Positions 34,889 through 43,835 of a stretch of DNA of 64,000 nt are shown here, piece after piece. The stretch is taken from the NCBI RefSeq assembly GCF_026241205.1, contig NZ_JAPFQM010000001.1:1240001-1304000 (forward strand), written 5' to 3'. Below the pieces are notes generated by a model. It was not told the DNA's origin and searched no databases. It worked only from the letters and a program-made list of their open reading frames with translations. This DNA is from Thermomicrobium sp. 4228-Ro. GTDB lineage: Bacteria; Chloroflexota; Chloroflexia; Thermomicrobiales; Thermomicrobiaceae. Positions within the stretch are counted from its first letter, which is position 1; each line of letters opens with the position of its first letter. Made by a program: the position numbers and the translations under genes.

Positions 34889-36643
34889 ATGCCTGAAACG
34901 ATCGGTGTGTTCGTTGCCTGGCCGTATGCCAACGGAGACCTCCATTTGGGGCACGTCGCTGGGGTCTACATTCCGGCCGATACCTTCGCACGCTACCACC
35001 GGCTCCGTGGCGATCGCGTGCTCATGGTCAGCGGCAGCGATGCCCACGGCACACCGATCACTGTCGCAGCCGAGCGTGAAGGTGTGACGCCGGAGGATAT
35101 CTTCAAGCGGTATCATCGTCGGTTCCTCGAGACGTACCAGCAACTCGGCATCGCGTTCGACCTGTTCACGCACACGCACACTGCCAATCATTTCCGGGTC
35201 GCCCAGGACATCTTCCGAACGCTCTACGAACGCGGGTACATCTTCACGCAGACCCAGATCCAGCTCTACTGTGAGTACGACCGGCGCTTCTTGCCTGACC
35301 GTTACGTCGAGGGTACCTGTCCCTATTGCGGCTATCCGAGCGCGCGCGGCGACCAGTGCGATAACTGTGGGCGGACCCTCGATGCGATCGAACTCATCGA
35401 GCCACGCTGTCGTCTGTGTGGTCAACGTCCGGTTCCGCGCGAGACGGAACATTTCTTCTTCGATCTACCGGCCTTCACCGATCGTCTCCTGGCGTACCTC
35501 GAGCGCCAGACGCACTGGCGACCGAACGTGCAGCACTTCGTCCGCAACTTCATCCAGGACGGTCTCAAGCCACGACCCGTCTCGCGTGACCTGGAATGGG
35601 GCGTTCCGCTTCCCATCCCAGGCTACGAACACAAGGTCATGTACGTCTGGTTCGAAGCGGTGATCGGTTATCTCTCGGCCAGCATCGAGTGGGCCCTCGC
35701 TGAAGGACAGCCGGACGCCTGGGAAGCCTGGTGGCGAGATCCGTCAGCACGAGGCTACTACTTCATCGGTAAGGACAATATTCCGTTCCATGCCATCATC
35801 TGGCCGGCTGAACTCATGGGCTATGATGAGTCGCTCAACCTGCCCTACGACATCCCGGCGAACGAATTCCTGAACCTCGAAGGACAGCAGTTCTCGACCA
35901 GTCGCAATTGGGCCATCTGGGTTCCCGACTTTCTCTCACGGTACGCGCCGGATCCCTTGCGCGACTACCTCACCAGTATCGCGCCGGAGACGCGCGACAG
36001 CGAGTTCACCTGGCAGGGGTTCGTGGAGCGCAACAACAACGAGCTTCTGGCGACGTGGGGGAATCTCGTGCACCGCATCTTGACCTTCGTTCAGAGTCGC
36101 TTCGAGGGACGCGTGCCGGAGCCGGGTGACCTCGACGGGCGCGACCGGATTCTTCTCGAGCAGATTGCGACCGGTTTTCAGCGCATCGGTGACCTCTATG
36201 CGCGCGTCGAGCTCAAAGCGGCTCAGCGCGAGGCGATGGCGCTCGCGCGGGAAGTCAACCGCTACCTGGACGAGAAGGCACCGTGGTTCCAGATCCGCGA
36301 GGATCGGCAGGCAGCGGCGACGACGATCTTCGTCGCCTTGCGTGCGATCGACTCGATCAAGCTGCTGCTGGCACCGATTCTCCCCTTCTCGAGCGAACGG
36401 CTCCACAGCCTGCTCGGCTACCAGGAGCCGCTCTTCGGCGAGATCGCTATCGAGACGGGGCCGCAGACCGGTGGTCACGAGGTGCTGCGCTACCGGCCCA
36501 TTCCAGGCGAAGCACGCGACCGTTGGCAGCCGAGCGAGCTGGAGCCAGGCCGTCCGCTTCCCCCGCCACAGCCGCTCTACCTGAAGCTGGACGAGTCGGT
36601 CGTCGAGGAGGAGCGGCAACGGCTCCTGGCGCAGTCGCGCTGA
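34889..36643 (+). CDS. metG: Methionyl-tRNA synthetase
   Basis: 584 residues, class I synthetase charging tRNA-Met. The HIGH-type motif is NGDLHLGHVAG. A zinc-binding knuckle domain with paired cysteines follows (CPYCGYP, CDNCGR, CRLCGQ). The catalytic loop equivalent to KMSKS reads QQFSTSRNWAIW, so both lysines are replaced, a pattern I associate with part of this synthetase group. The anticodon-binding helical domain (about 400-540) is present; there is no C-terminal dimerisation (EMAP/Trbp111) domain. Upstream sequence has a GGAG-type SD. It stands alone between the broken synthetase gene and the transglycosylase. Confidence 0.95.
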   Translation: MPETIGVFVAWPYANGDLHLGHVAGVYIPADTFARYHRLRGDRVLMVSGSDAHGTPITVAAEREGVTPEDIFKRYHRRFLETYQQLGIAFDLFTHTHTANHFRVAQDIFRTLYERGYIFTQTQIQLYCEYDRRFLPDRYVEGTCPYCGYPSARGDQCDNCGRTLDAIELIEPRCRLCGQRPVPRETEHFFFDLPAFTDRLLAYLERQTHWRPNVQHFVRNFIQDGLKPRPVSRDLEWGVPLPIPGYEHKVMYVWFEAVIGYLSASIEWALAEGQPDAWEAWWRDPSARGYYFIGKDNIPFHAIIWPAELMGYDESLNLPYDIPANEFLNLEGQQFSTSRNWAIWVPDFLSRYAPDPLRDYLTSIAPETRDSEFTWQGFVERNNNELLATWGNLVHRILTFVQSRFEGRVPEPGDLDGRDRILLEQIATGFQRIGDLYARVELKAAQREAMALAREVNRYLDEKAPWFQIREDRQAAATTIFVALRAIDSIKLLLAPILPFSSERLHSLLGYQEPLFGEIAIETGPQTGGHEVLRYRPIPGEARDRWQPSELEPGRPLPPPQPLYLKLDESVVEEERQRLLAQSR

Positions 36644-36676
36644 TGCCGTCGCACTGGCTCACGGCTGTCCGGCGGA

Positions 36677-38911
36677 TCATCGCGCACCGTAGAGCTGCTG
36701 GTACGCGCGATAGCCGGCATAGACGCGCTGGACGTAGGCGTAGGTCTCGCGATAGGGGATCCGCTCGGCGAAGAGGTCTGGATCGCTGGCTGGTCGTTCG
36801 CGGAGCCATTCCTGTACCGCTCCCACACCGGCGTTATAGCTCGCCAGCGCCAGGTACAGTTGTCCGCCGAATTGCTCGAGACGACGAGCCAGTTCCGCTG
36901 CGCCGAGAGTGAGGCTGGTCTCGGGTTGGAACAGCTGATCGGGGTTCCAGGTGCTGAGGCCGAGCTGGGTGGCGAGTCCTGCACCAGTTTCGGGGAGTAC
37001 CTGGGTCAGCCCGCGAGCACCGGCCGGTGAGACGGCAGTGGGCTCGAAGGCACTTTCCTGCCGGACGAGCGCAGCCACGAGCAGCGGATCGATCCGAAAC
37101 TGCGCGGCGACCGTCGCGAGAACCTCCGGGTAGGGAACCGGTGCGACGAGCGGAGCGACGACTTCTGTCGGCACGTCGCTGTTCGCCTGAAGCTGCAGGC
37201 CGATGCGATAGGCGAACGCTGCCTCGCCACGCCGGAGGAGTTCCCAGCCGAACAGTGCCAGCGTGACCGGATCGTTCCGCAGCGTGTCACGTGCAGCGTC
37301 CACTTCCCAGCTCGCCGCCTCACGGTCGCCGAGATCGAGGAGCAGAAGCGCGCGCCGCACCGGATCATTGGCCATCAGACGTGCGGCCCTATCCGTGGCA
37401 GTGAGTCCGAGAGTCGCCAGCCAGTGCTCGTACGCGCCGGTGTCCGGAGTCAGCGTCATGTCGCCGGCAGAGATGAACGCGACCGGCTCGCGTCCGGCGA
37501 GGAGCTCACCTGCCCGGATACCGTAGAACCCTTCCGGGTCGAGTGTACGAGCGCGCTCCCAGGCCCGCTGCGCTGCTGCTCGATCTCCGGCGGCAGCGAG
37601 TGCTTTGCCGTACCAGAAGGTCGCGCGGGCATCGCCGCTGTCCGCGAGGACGCGCCAGATCCGAGCTGCGCCAGCCGCGTCACCTCGGCCGAACGCGAGC
37701 AGCCCCAAGCGGAACCGTGCCTCTCGGGCTGCGCCGCTAGCTGGATACTGCGTGAGGACGCGCTCGTAGACCGCTTCCGCAGCCGGTTCGTCGTGCCACT
37801 CGACGAGTGTCCCGGCAGTGACGAGCGCGTCCGGTGTCCGCTCGTCTCGTGGATACCGTTCGGCCATCGCCAGGAGTTCGTCGATGCCGGTCTGGAGGTC
37901 ACCGCTGCGGATCCGGGCGATCGCCCGCTGGTACCAGGCATCGGCCCGCGAAGGATCGCTTTCGAGCACCGTACTGTAGGCAGCGATCGCTGCAGGGTAG
38001 CGCCCGCTGGCGAATGCGATCGCCGCTCGGCGGTCGAGCGGAACCGTATCACCGGCGCCGAGCGCATCGAGTTCGTCCAACGCCGCTGCTGCCGCGGCGC
38101 TCTCCGGTGCGGTCTCGATCGCAGCCAGGAGGTCAGTCCGTGTGGCGACCACGTCGCCGAGCGTGCGTGCGACCTGTGCTCGTTGCAGCAAGAGCGTCGC
38201 CCGGTACGTCGGAATCGTCGCCAGTTCGAGCAAGCGATCGAGCGTCGCTCGGAGGGCTGCGTCGTCGCCGTGCTGCTGGGCCTGTTCGCGTTGCCATTCC
38301 AACGCTGCCACAGCGAGGCGCCGGATGGGCGCAGTCGTCACGATATGGTCGACGAGACGCTGCGCCTCGTCGTGCCGCCCTGCTCGCACGAGCGCGTCGA
38401 GTGCCCGGTACTCGAGGTAGGGAGCGATCTCGGGAAGGAGCGTGCGGGCGACCTGAAGTTGCTCGATCGCCTGATCGACCTCCCCGAGTTGGAGGAGCGC
38501 CTGGGCCGTGATGGCTGCTGCCTCGCCTGCCTGCTGCTGGTCAGGAGCACGGCGTGCGACCTCGGCTGCGAGTTCGAGCGTCGCGTGCGGATCGCCGCTG
38601 GGGAGCATCGCCCGGGCTAAGAGCAAGCGGGCCTGCATACGCACGGTCGGCTCTCGTGCGCCGAGCGCCGGCGCGAGGATCCGTGCGGCTTCAGCTGGGA
38701 CACCGGCAGCGAGGAGGCGCTGTGCCTGCTCCAGGGCAGCGATCGGATCGGCCGGCACTGGCCGTGGGGTCGGTGTGGCTGCTGTCCGATCGCTCGAACT
38801 CTCGCGACTCGGCGGAGTAGGCCCGTTGGCTGGCTGAACCGGAAGCGTCCGAGTTCCGAGTACCAGGGTCGTCAAGAGGGTGAGCACAACGAGCGTGCTG
38901 TGGAAGAGCAT
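36677..38911 (-). CDS. TPR-repeat lytic transglycosylase (Slt70-like)
   Basis: 744 residues. An N-terminal membrane or signal helix (LVVLTLLTTLVLG, about 6-20) and a Ser/Thr/Pro-rich linker precede a long superhelix of TPR-like repeats (about 55-570: LLAAGVPAEAARILAPALG, YPAIAAYSTVLESDPSRADA). The C-terminal SLT domain has the catalytic glutamate in VRQESAFEPTAVSPAGARG and the ALASYNAGVGAV motif. It should cleave peptidoglycan glycan strands at or outside the membrane. The start could also be a GTG 18 nt upstream (38929); neither has an ideal SD. Confidence 0.92.
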   Translation of the reverse strand: MLFHSTLVVLTLLTTLVLGTRTLPVQPANGPTPPSRESSSDRTAATPTPRPVPADPIAALEQAQRLLAAGVPAEAARILAPALGAREPTVRMQARLLLARAMLPSGDPHATLELAAEVARRAPDQQQAGEAAAITAQALLQLGEVDQAIEQLQVARTLLPEIAPYLEYRALDALVRAGRHDEAQRLVDHIVTTAPIRRLAVAALEWQREQAQQHGDDAALRATLDRLLELATIPTYRATLLLQRAQVARTLGDVVATRTDLLAAIETAPESAAAAAALDELDALGAGDTVPLDRRAAIAFASGRYPAAIAAYSTVLESDPSRADAWYQRAIARIRSGDLQTGIDELLAMAERYPRDERTPDALVTAGTLVEWHDEPAAEAVYERVLTQYPASGAAREARFRLGLLAFGRGDAAGAARIWRVLADSGDARATFWYGKALAAAGDRAAAQRAWERARTLDPEGFYGIRAGELLAGREPVAFISAGDMTLTPDTGAYEHWLATLGLTATDRAARLMANDPVRRALLLLDLGDREAASWEVDAARDTLRNDPVTLALFGWELLRRGEAAFAYRIGLQLQANSDVPTEVVAPLVAPVPYPEVLATVAAQFRIDPLLVAALVRQESAFEPTAVSPAGARGLTQVLPETGAGLATQLGLSTWNPDQLFQPETSLTLGAAELARRLEQFGGQLYLALASYNAGVGAVQEWLRERPASDPDLFAERIPYRETYAYVQRVYAGYRAYQQLYGAR

Positions 38912-39077
38912 CCGTGGCTGAGTCGTCACATGCCCCCCGACGAAGGCCGTGTCTCCGCTCCTGAGGATAGCCGGTCTCACGAGGGGCGAGCAGGACCGTC
39001 CGAGGTCGAGCGGAGTCGGTTTACCGCGCGTTTGCAGACGGCTTTGCATGCTCGTCGTAGAGAAAGGAGGACACGAG

Positions 39078-39344
39078 ATGCGCTGGTGGTTCCATACACC
39101 GGTTCGGCTCGACCATCCACTCCCACGCGAATGGTTTTGGCAGGGCCTCGCACAACTCGCCTTCAGCCTCGCTCTCCTCGTGGTGATGCTCGCGTTTTTG
39201 GCCTGGGTCGTGCACCGGATGCTTCGAGCCCTCCCAGCGGCTCCGACACAGGCGCGCGCCATCCTCGACGAGCGCTATGCACGGGGCGAACTGACGCGCG
39301 AACAGTATCTCGCCATGCGGCGTGACCTGGAGCGAAGCGATTGA
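39078..39344 (+). CDS. Small membrane protein with SHOCT domain
   Basis: 88 residues. AAAGGAGG lies 7 nt before the ATG. One membrane helix (about 24-48) is followed by a C-terminal SHOCT motif (ILDERYARGELTREQYLAMRRDL), a short oligomerisation module. A second gene with the same plan lies 87 nt downstream, suggesting duplication. Function unknown. Confidence 0.85.
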   Translation: MRWWFHTPVRLDHPLPREWFWQGLAQLAFSLALLVVMLAFLAWVVHRMLRALPAAPTQARAILDERYARGELTREQYLAMRRDLERSD

Positions 39345-39380
39345 GACTTTACGGATTCGCACGCTCTTGTCACGCTGTGG

Positions 39381-39397
39381 ATAGTCCCAGGGGGTAT
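39381..39397. promoter_or_regulatory. CsoR-like palindrome over the -10 of the SHOCT/cytochrome operon
   Basis: ATAGTCCC-A-GGGGGTAT is a near-palindrome (6 of 8 positions pair) that resembles the GC-rich, TAT-flanked operators of copper-sensing CsoR repressors. It overlaps TATACT (39395-39400), the probable -10. SD and ATG follow 18 and 34 nt later. No CsoR gene is in the window. Confidence 0.45.
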
Positions 39398-39430
39398 ACT
39401 GGTCTCGCAGGTGAAAGGAGCGTACTGGCG

Positions 39431-39721
39431 ATGATGTGGTGTCCCGGTTGTGGTCCGTGGGGTGGCGGCATGATGTGGGGCTGGGGTGGTTGGCTCTGGG
39501 GTCTCGTCATGCTCGTGTTCTGGGTACTTATCCTGGTCGGTATCGCGCTCCTGATCGTCTGGGCAGTCCGACAGTTCAGTCACGGTGGCCCGAAGTCGAC
39601 CAGCGGCGGAACGAGCCGTGCACTAGAGATCCTGCAGGAGCGGTATGCTCGCGGTGAGATCACGCGCGAGCAGTACGAGCAAATGCGCCGTGACATCCTG
39701 GGCGAAGGTGGCGGGGGATGA
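39431..39721 (+). CDS. SHOCT membrane protein with Met/Trp/Cys-rich N-terminus
   Basis: 96 residues. It begins MMWCPGCGPWGGGMMWGWGG, an unusual Met-, Trp- and Cys-rich run that could bind a soft metal such as copper. One membrane helix (about 22-46) and a C-terminal SHOCT motif (ILQERYARGEITREQYEQMR) follow. AAAGGAG SD 9 nt upstream. The stop overlaps the start of the cytochrome gene (ATGA), so the two are co-translated. Confidence 0.85.
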   Translation: MMWCPGCGPWGGGMMWGWGGWLWGLVMLVFWVLILVGIALLIVWAVRQFSHGGPKSTSGGTSRALEILQERYARGEITREQYEQMRRDILGEGGGG

Positions 39722-40194
39722 ACCGGCTGTGGCTCATCGCCGCCGTGCTCGCGATCACGATCGGCGTGCTGGGACTGCTCGTTACCGCGGTCATCGCATC
39801 CAGTACGGGTCCGGTGACGGCTACTGCGGCCGATCGTGGACGCTGGATCTACTTCACGGCGACCGATCCGGATACCGGTGCGCCGATCCCGTACACCGGC
39901 GGCATGATGATGCCGATGGCCTGTGCCGATTGTCATGGCGCGGACGGCCGCGGTCTGCGAACACCGATGTTCGTGAGTCCGGACATCCGGTATCGCAATC
40001 TGACCGATCCGGCTGGCATGGTCGAACCGGACGGGAGCCGCGGCCACTCGTATTACGATGACGATGAGATCTGCCGGGCGATCAGGCAAGGTGTCGATCC
40101 AGAAGGCGAACCGCTCGCCTGGCCGATGCCGCGCTGGCAACTGACCGATCGACAGTGTGCTGACCTCCTGGCCTTCCTGAAGTCGTTGCCCTGA
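39718..40194 (+). CDS. Membrane-anchored c-type cytochrome
   Basis: 158 residues with an uncleaved-looking N-terminal helix (about 4-28) and one haem c site Cys69-x2-Cys72-His73 (ACADCHG) in the exported domain. A Met cluster (GGMMMPMACADC) comes directly before it. The C-terminal part (DDEICRAIRQGVDPEGEPL, LTDRQCADLLAFLKSLP) is typical of class I cytochrome c domains and has distal Met candidates. It probably transfers electrons at the outer membrane face. Grouping with Met/Cys-rich SHOCT proteins under a CsoR-like site suggests a copper link. Confidence 0.9.
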   Translation: MNRLWLIAAVLAITIGVLGLLVTAVIASSTGPVTATAADRGRWIYFTATDPDTGAPIPYTGGMMMPMACADCHGADGRGLRTPMFVSPDIRYRNLTDPAGMVEPDGSRGHSYYDDDEICRAIRQGVDPEGEPLAWPMPRWQLTDRQCADLLAFLKSLP

Positions 40195-40262
40195 TCCACG
40201 CCGGCGGCGCGCGCTTGCGGAGCTGTTACAATCCCTCCTAGCGACGCGGTGCGGAGCGTGCG

Positions 40263-41054
40263 ATGGGCGTCGAGTTGAGCGTGATCGTCCCGGCCTTCAA
40301 TGAGGAACGGCGATTGCCGGGAACCCTCGCTGCTGCCTACGCCTATCTCACGGCCCGAGACTGGCGATGGGAGTTGCTCGTCGCCGATGACGGGAGCGAT
40401 GACCGGACACCGGAGATCGTGCGCGAGTGGAGCGAGCGCGACGCGCGGATCCGCCTGCTCCGTCTTCCGCATCGCGGCAAGGCAGCTGCCGTGCGCAGCG
40501 GTATCCTCGCCGCTTCTGGCGCATACGTCGTGTTCACCGACGCCGATCTTTCGACACCGATCGACTATCTCGAGCCGGCCCTCCGCTTGCTCCGCGAGGG
40601 CTGGGACATCGTGATCGGCTCCCGCGAGGGTGCGCTGGCACGTCGGATCGGTGAACCGTGGTATCGCCACGCGATGGGTCGCATCTACAACCGCCTCGTC
40701 CAGTGGCTGCTCTTACCCGGAATCGACGATACGCAGTGCGGCTTCAAGGGTTTCCGGCGCGACGTCGCGCTCGACCTGTTCGGTCGCATGCTCTTGTACC
40801 GCAATGGCCAGCGCCCCGTACGCGGCCCTCGCGTGACCGGATTCGACGTCGAAGTCCTCTACATCGCGCGTCGCCGTGGGTACCGCATCGCGATCCTTCC
40901 GGTCACCTGGCGGCATGTCGAGGGCTCCAAAGTCCGCCCACTCGTCGATGGGCTGCTCATGCTGCGCGATGTGGTGACCGTGCGGCTCAACGCCTGGCGT
41001 GGGGCCTACGACGGTGACCTGCTCCCTCTCGAGGAGCGGCTTCCCGGCGATTGA
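40263..41054 (+). CDS. Family 2 glycosyltransferase (dolichyl-phosphate glucosyltransferase/Alg5-like)
   Basis: 263 residues. GT-A fold motifs: LSVIVPAFNEERRLPGT, LLVADDGSDDRTPEIV, the DXD-like VFTDADLSTP, and DDTQCGFKGFRRDVA, which is typical of the Alg5/polyprenyl-phosphate glycosyltransferase group. No C-terminal membrane helices. It probably transfers a sugar from a nucleotide donor to polyprenyl phosphate at the inner membrane. A TACAAT -10 at 40227-40232 precedes it. Confidence 0.9.
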   Translation: MGVELSVIVPAFNEERRLPGTLAAAYAYLTARDWRWELLVADDGSDDRTPEIVREWSERDARIRLLRLPHRGKAAAVRSGILAASGAYVVFTDADLSTPIDYLEPALRLLREGWDIVIGSREGALARRIGEPWYRHAMGRIYNRLVQWLLLPGIDDTQCGFKGFRRDVALDLFGRMLLYRNGQRPVRGPRVTGFDVEVLYIARRRGYRIAILPVTWRHVEGSKVRPLVDGLLMLRDVVTVRLNAWRGAYDGDLLPLEERLPGD

Positions 41055-41088
41055 CCTCCTTGCGCCCTCAGTCAACGAGGGGAAGCCG

Positions 41089-42117
41089 ATGACGATGCTG
41101 TACACCGTAACCGGGAACGATGTCGTCCGTCTCCAGGAGACGGCCCGGGGATGGCGAGTCGAGGTTCTGCTGCGTGCGGTCGGGGCACAGTGCGTGGCAG
41201 TCGATCCGCACGATGGGCAGACGCTGCTCGCCGGTACCTTCGACCAGGGGCTTTTCCTGAGTGTCGATGGTGGCCGAACCTGGCGTCGGGCAGAAACGCT
41301 GCCAGCATCGCGCGTCCTCTCCGTCGCGATCAGCCCGTCCTGGCGTGTCGATGGCCGGGGTGTTCTCTTCGCCGGTTGCGAGCCGAGCGCGCTTTTCTGG
41401 AGCGAGGACGGTGGTCGACGCTGGCACGAAGCAGTGGCCCTGCGTGCGCTGCCGAGCGCTCCGACCTGGTCGTTCCCGCCGCGCCCTTGGACGTCGCATG
41501 TCCGTGCCATCGCGCTGTCCCCGGACGATCCCGGGCTGGTGCTGGTCGGGATCGAGCTGGGTGGTGTCCTGCGCAGCACCGATGGTGGGCTCACCTGGGT
41601 CGATCGACGGCCGGGTTGCTCTCTCGACTGTCACGCACTCCTGCTTCATCCTGCGGCACCCGAGCTCGTCTACGAAGCAGCTGGTGGCGGTGTCGCCGTG
41701 AGCCACGATGCTGGCGACACGTGGCAGTCGGCGGACGACGGGCTCGATCGCCGATACGTGTGGGCCCTCGCGACACCACCGGACGATCCGCTGACCTGGT
41801 TCGTCTCCGCAGCGCCGGGTCCGCGTGAAGCGCATGGCCCCGGTCCGCATCGGGAGGCTCGACCGAACCCGGCCGGTGCGGCGCAGGCACGCATCTTCCG
41901 TCGGTACGGAAGCGAGCCCTGGCGTCCGGTCGAAGGGTTGCCCGATCCTTTGCCCTCGATGCCGTACGCCTTGCTCGTCCCGCCCGCTGAGCCGCGTACG
42001 CTCTACGCTGGTTTCCGTGACGGAACGCTGTGGCGCGGGCTCGATCTCGGTGCGTCCTGGCAACCGCTTCCGGTCCGCCTCGACGCTGTGCTTACGTTCG
42101 CTGCCGCACCGGCCTGA
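41089..42117 (+). CDS. BNR/Ycf48-like beta-propeller protein
   Basis: 342 residues without signal peptide. At least four BNR-type repeats are visible: LSVDGGRTWRRAE, WSEDGGRRWHEAV, RSTDGGLTWVDR and VSHDAGDTWQSA, each followed by a strand-rich segment, indicating a beta-propeller of the sialidase or photosystem-assembly (Ycf48) type. Catalytic sialidase residues are not evident. The ATG has a GAGGGG SD. It follows the glycosyltransferase by 34 nt. Function unknown. Confidence 0.85.
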   Translation: MTMLYTVTGNDVVRLQETARGWRVEVLLRAVGAQCVAVDPHDGQTLLAGTFDQGLFLSVDGGRTWRRAETLPASRVLSVAISPSWRVDGRGVLFAGCEPSALFWSEDGGRRWHEAVALRALPSAPTWSFPPRPWTSHVRAIALSPDDPGLVLVGIELGGVLRSTDGGLTWVDRRPGCSLDCHALLLHPAAPELVYEAAGGGVAVSHDAGDTWQSADDGLDRRYVWALATPPDDPLTWFVSAAPGPREAHGPGPHREARPNPAGAAQARIFRRYGSEPWRPVEGLPDPLPSMPYALLVPPAEPRTLYAGFRDGTLWRGLDLGASWQPLPVRLDAVLTFAAAPA

Positions 42118-42142
42118 GCGCGTCCGTTCGGTCGGGAGGCAT

Positions 42143-43399
42143 TCAGGACTCGCCTGCCGTTCTCGCGCGCATCCAGCCTAAACGCCACACCCAGGCGAGT
42201 ACGACCAGATTGCCGAGTGCCAGGAGCCACAGACCGAAGGCGAAGCGATGCGGCTCGCCCTCGCTGATCTGCCCGATCGCAGTACCGAACAAGCTGGCGA
42301 GGGCGGTGCTGCCGAACCCGACGAGACTGCTGGCGAAACCTGCGATGCGACCGAGCGGCTCGAGTGCAGCACTGTTCGTATTGGGGAAAATCAGCGCGAT
42401 CGCGAAGAACATGAGCAATACGCCGAACCAGAAGACCGAAAACCGGTCACTCAGCACGCTCGCCACCACGAGATAGCTCGTCGCAGCGGCGAGGATCGCC
42501 AGCGCAGCAGGCAGGACACGGCGTAAACCCAGCCGGGTAATGAGCGTCCCATTGACGATCGTGCCGACGACCTGCGCGAGCCCTCCCAGCGCGAACGCGA
42601 TCGCGAACGCCCGGTTGCTCAGTCCGAAAGAGTCCTTCACCAGCTGTGAAGCACTGGCGAGGTACGCTTGTAGCACGCCGTAACTCAGGCCGAGGATGAC
42701 GGTGAACGCCACGCTCACCTTGACTGCCCAGAATGCCTCGGCCGCTGTCCAGAGATGAGCTGGGCTTTGGGCCGTCCGGCGCTCGGGCGGCAGGGTCTCC
42801 GGCACGCGCACGAGAAGCCAGAGAAAGAGCACGACTGCTAGGAGTGCCATGAAGCCGAACGGTGCTCGCCAGCTCCAGCGCAGGAGCAGCACACCGATCG
42901 AGGGCGCAAAGAGCGGGGCGGCCAAGAGCACCATGAAGGCGAACGAGAGGATCCGGGCCATCGCCTCGCCCCGAAACGAATCCCTGACCAGCGCTGTCCC
43001 GGCCGCACGTAACCCGGACGAGAACGCTCCTTGCACGAAGCGGAGCGCGAGCAGGAGGCCGAACGTCGGGGCGGCCAGCATGCCGAGGACAGCGACTCCG
43101 TACCCGGCGGCTGCGACCAGGAGCGGCAGCCGCCGACCGACCTGGTCGCTCCAGGGCCCGAAAAAGAGCTGACCGACAGCGAAGCCGACGAAGTAGACGT
43201 TGACGACGAGTTGCGCGCGCGTCTCGGCCACGCCGAATGCCGCGGCGATGTCCTGGAGAGCTGGCAGCATGATGTCGATGGCGAATGCTCCCGACGCCAT
43301 CATCAAGCCCATGAGTGCTGTCAGCTCCCAGGTCGAGAGCGCTCGTCGTGCGAGCGGCTGCACCCCAGCCGATGCAGTCACTCGGTCTCCGTCACCCAC
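42143..43399 (-). CDS. MFS transporter, Bcr/CflA drug-resistance type
   Basis: 418 residues with about 12 membrane helices. Family marks: DIMLPALQDIAAAFGV in helix 1, GQLFFGPWSDQVGRRLPLL (motif A) between helices 2 and 3, and RFVQGAFSSGLRAAGTALVRD in helix 4. It probably exports small lipophilic compounds or sulfonamide/bicyclomycin-like drugs by proton antiport. I use a GTG start with GAGGGAGG upstream; the longer open frame upstream has no membrane or family sequence. Confidence 0.92.
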   Translation of the reverse strand: MGDGDRVTASAGVQPLARRALSTWELTALMGLMMASGAFAIDIMLPALQDIAAAFGVAETRAQLVVNVYFVGFAVGQLFFGPWSDQVGRRLPLLVAAAGYGVAVLGMLAAPTFGLLLALRFVQGAFSSGLRAAGTALVRDSFRGEAMARILSFAFMVLLAAPLFAPSIGVLLLRWSWRAPFGFMALLAVVLFLWLLVRVPETLPPERRTAQSPAHLWTAAEAFWAVKVSVAFTVILGLSYGVLQAYLASASQLVKDSFGLSNRAFAIAFALGGLAQVVGTIVNGTLITRLGLRRVLPAALAILAAATSYLVVASVLSDRFSVFWFGVLLMFFAIALIFPNTNSAALEPLGRIAGFASSLVGFGSTALASLFGTAIGQISEGEPHRFAFGLWLLALGNLVVLAWVWRLGWMRARTAGES

Positions 43400-43835
43400 G
43401 ATCCTCCCTCTCGATCGCCCGGCCGAGTATACGCCCGGTGCCTCGGCCAGTAGATCCAGTTTAGTGCGAAAAGAATCACCTGTTTCGTGAGCGGGAAGGC
43501 CGGAGGAGCCGCACTGAGCATAAAGTCGAGCAAGCTTCTGGCCCGCAGGGGGCTCGCAGGTTACCGGCACGCCAGCTGGAGCGAGGTCGTCCTGCGCCGT
43601 ACGAGTCGACTGCGACGGGACAGGGTCAAGCATTTGCCTGGCTCCTGACCCGCTCGCCCCCGGTGTCCCCTGTATGCAATGGACCGCTCCGCGAGAGGCG
43701 AGCGGACGCCTCCAGTGACGGGTCGGCACAGAAACGGGTGGAAACGGGAACAGCTCTATTCCCGACCGGTGCCCAAACTGGAACACGGAGGGCCCTTCCA
43801 GAAGAGGTTCGGATCCGATCGAGGAGGTGTCGAGG
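43400..43835. other. Divergent intergenic region, MFS transporter / duplicated-domain protein
   Basis: 436 nt. A leftward -10 TATACT (minus strand 43431-43426) lies 27 nt upstream of the MFS start. On the right a GAGGAGGTG SD precedes the next gene. No small gene was found. Confidence 0.45.
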
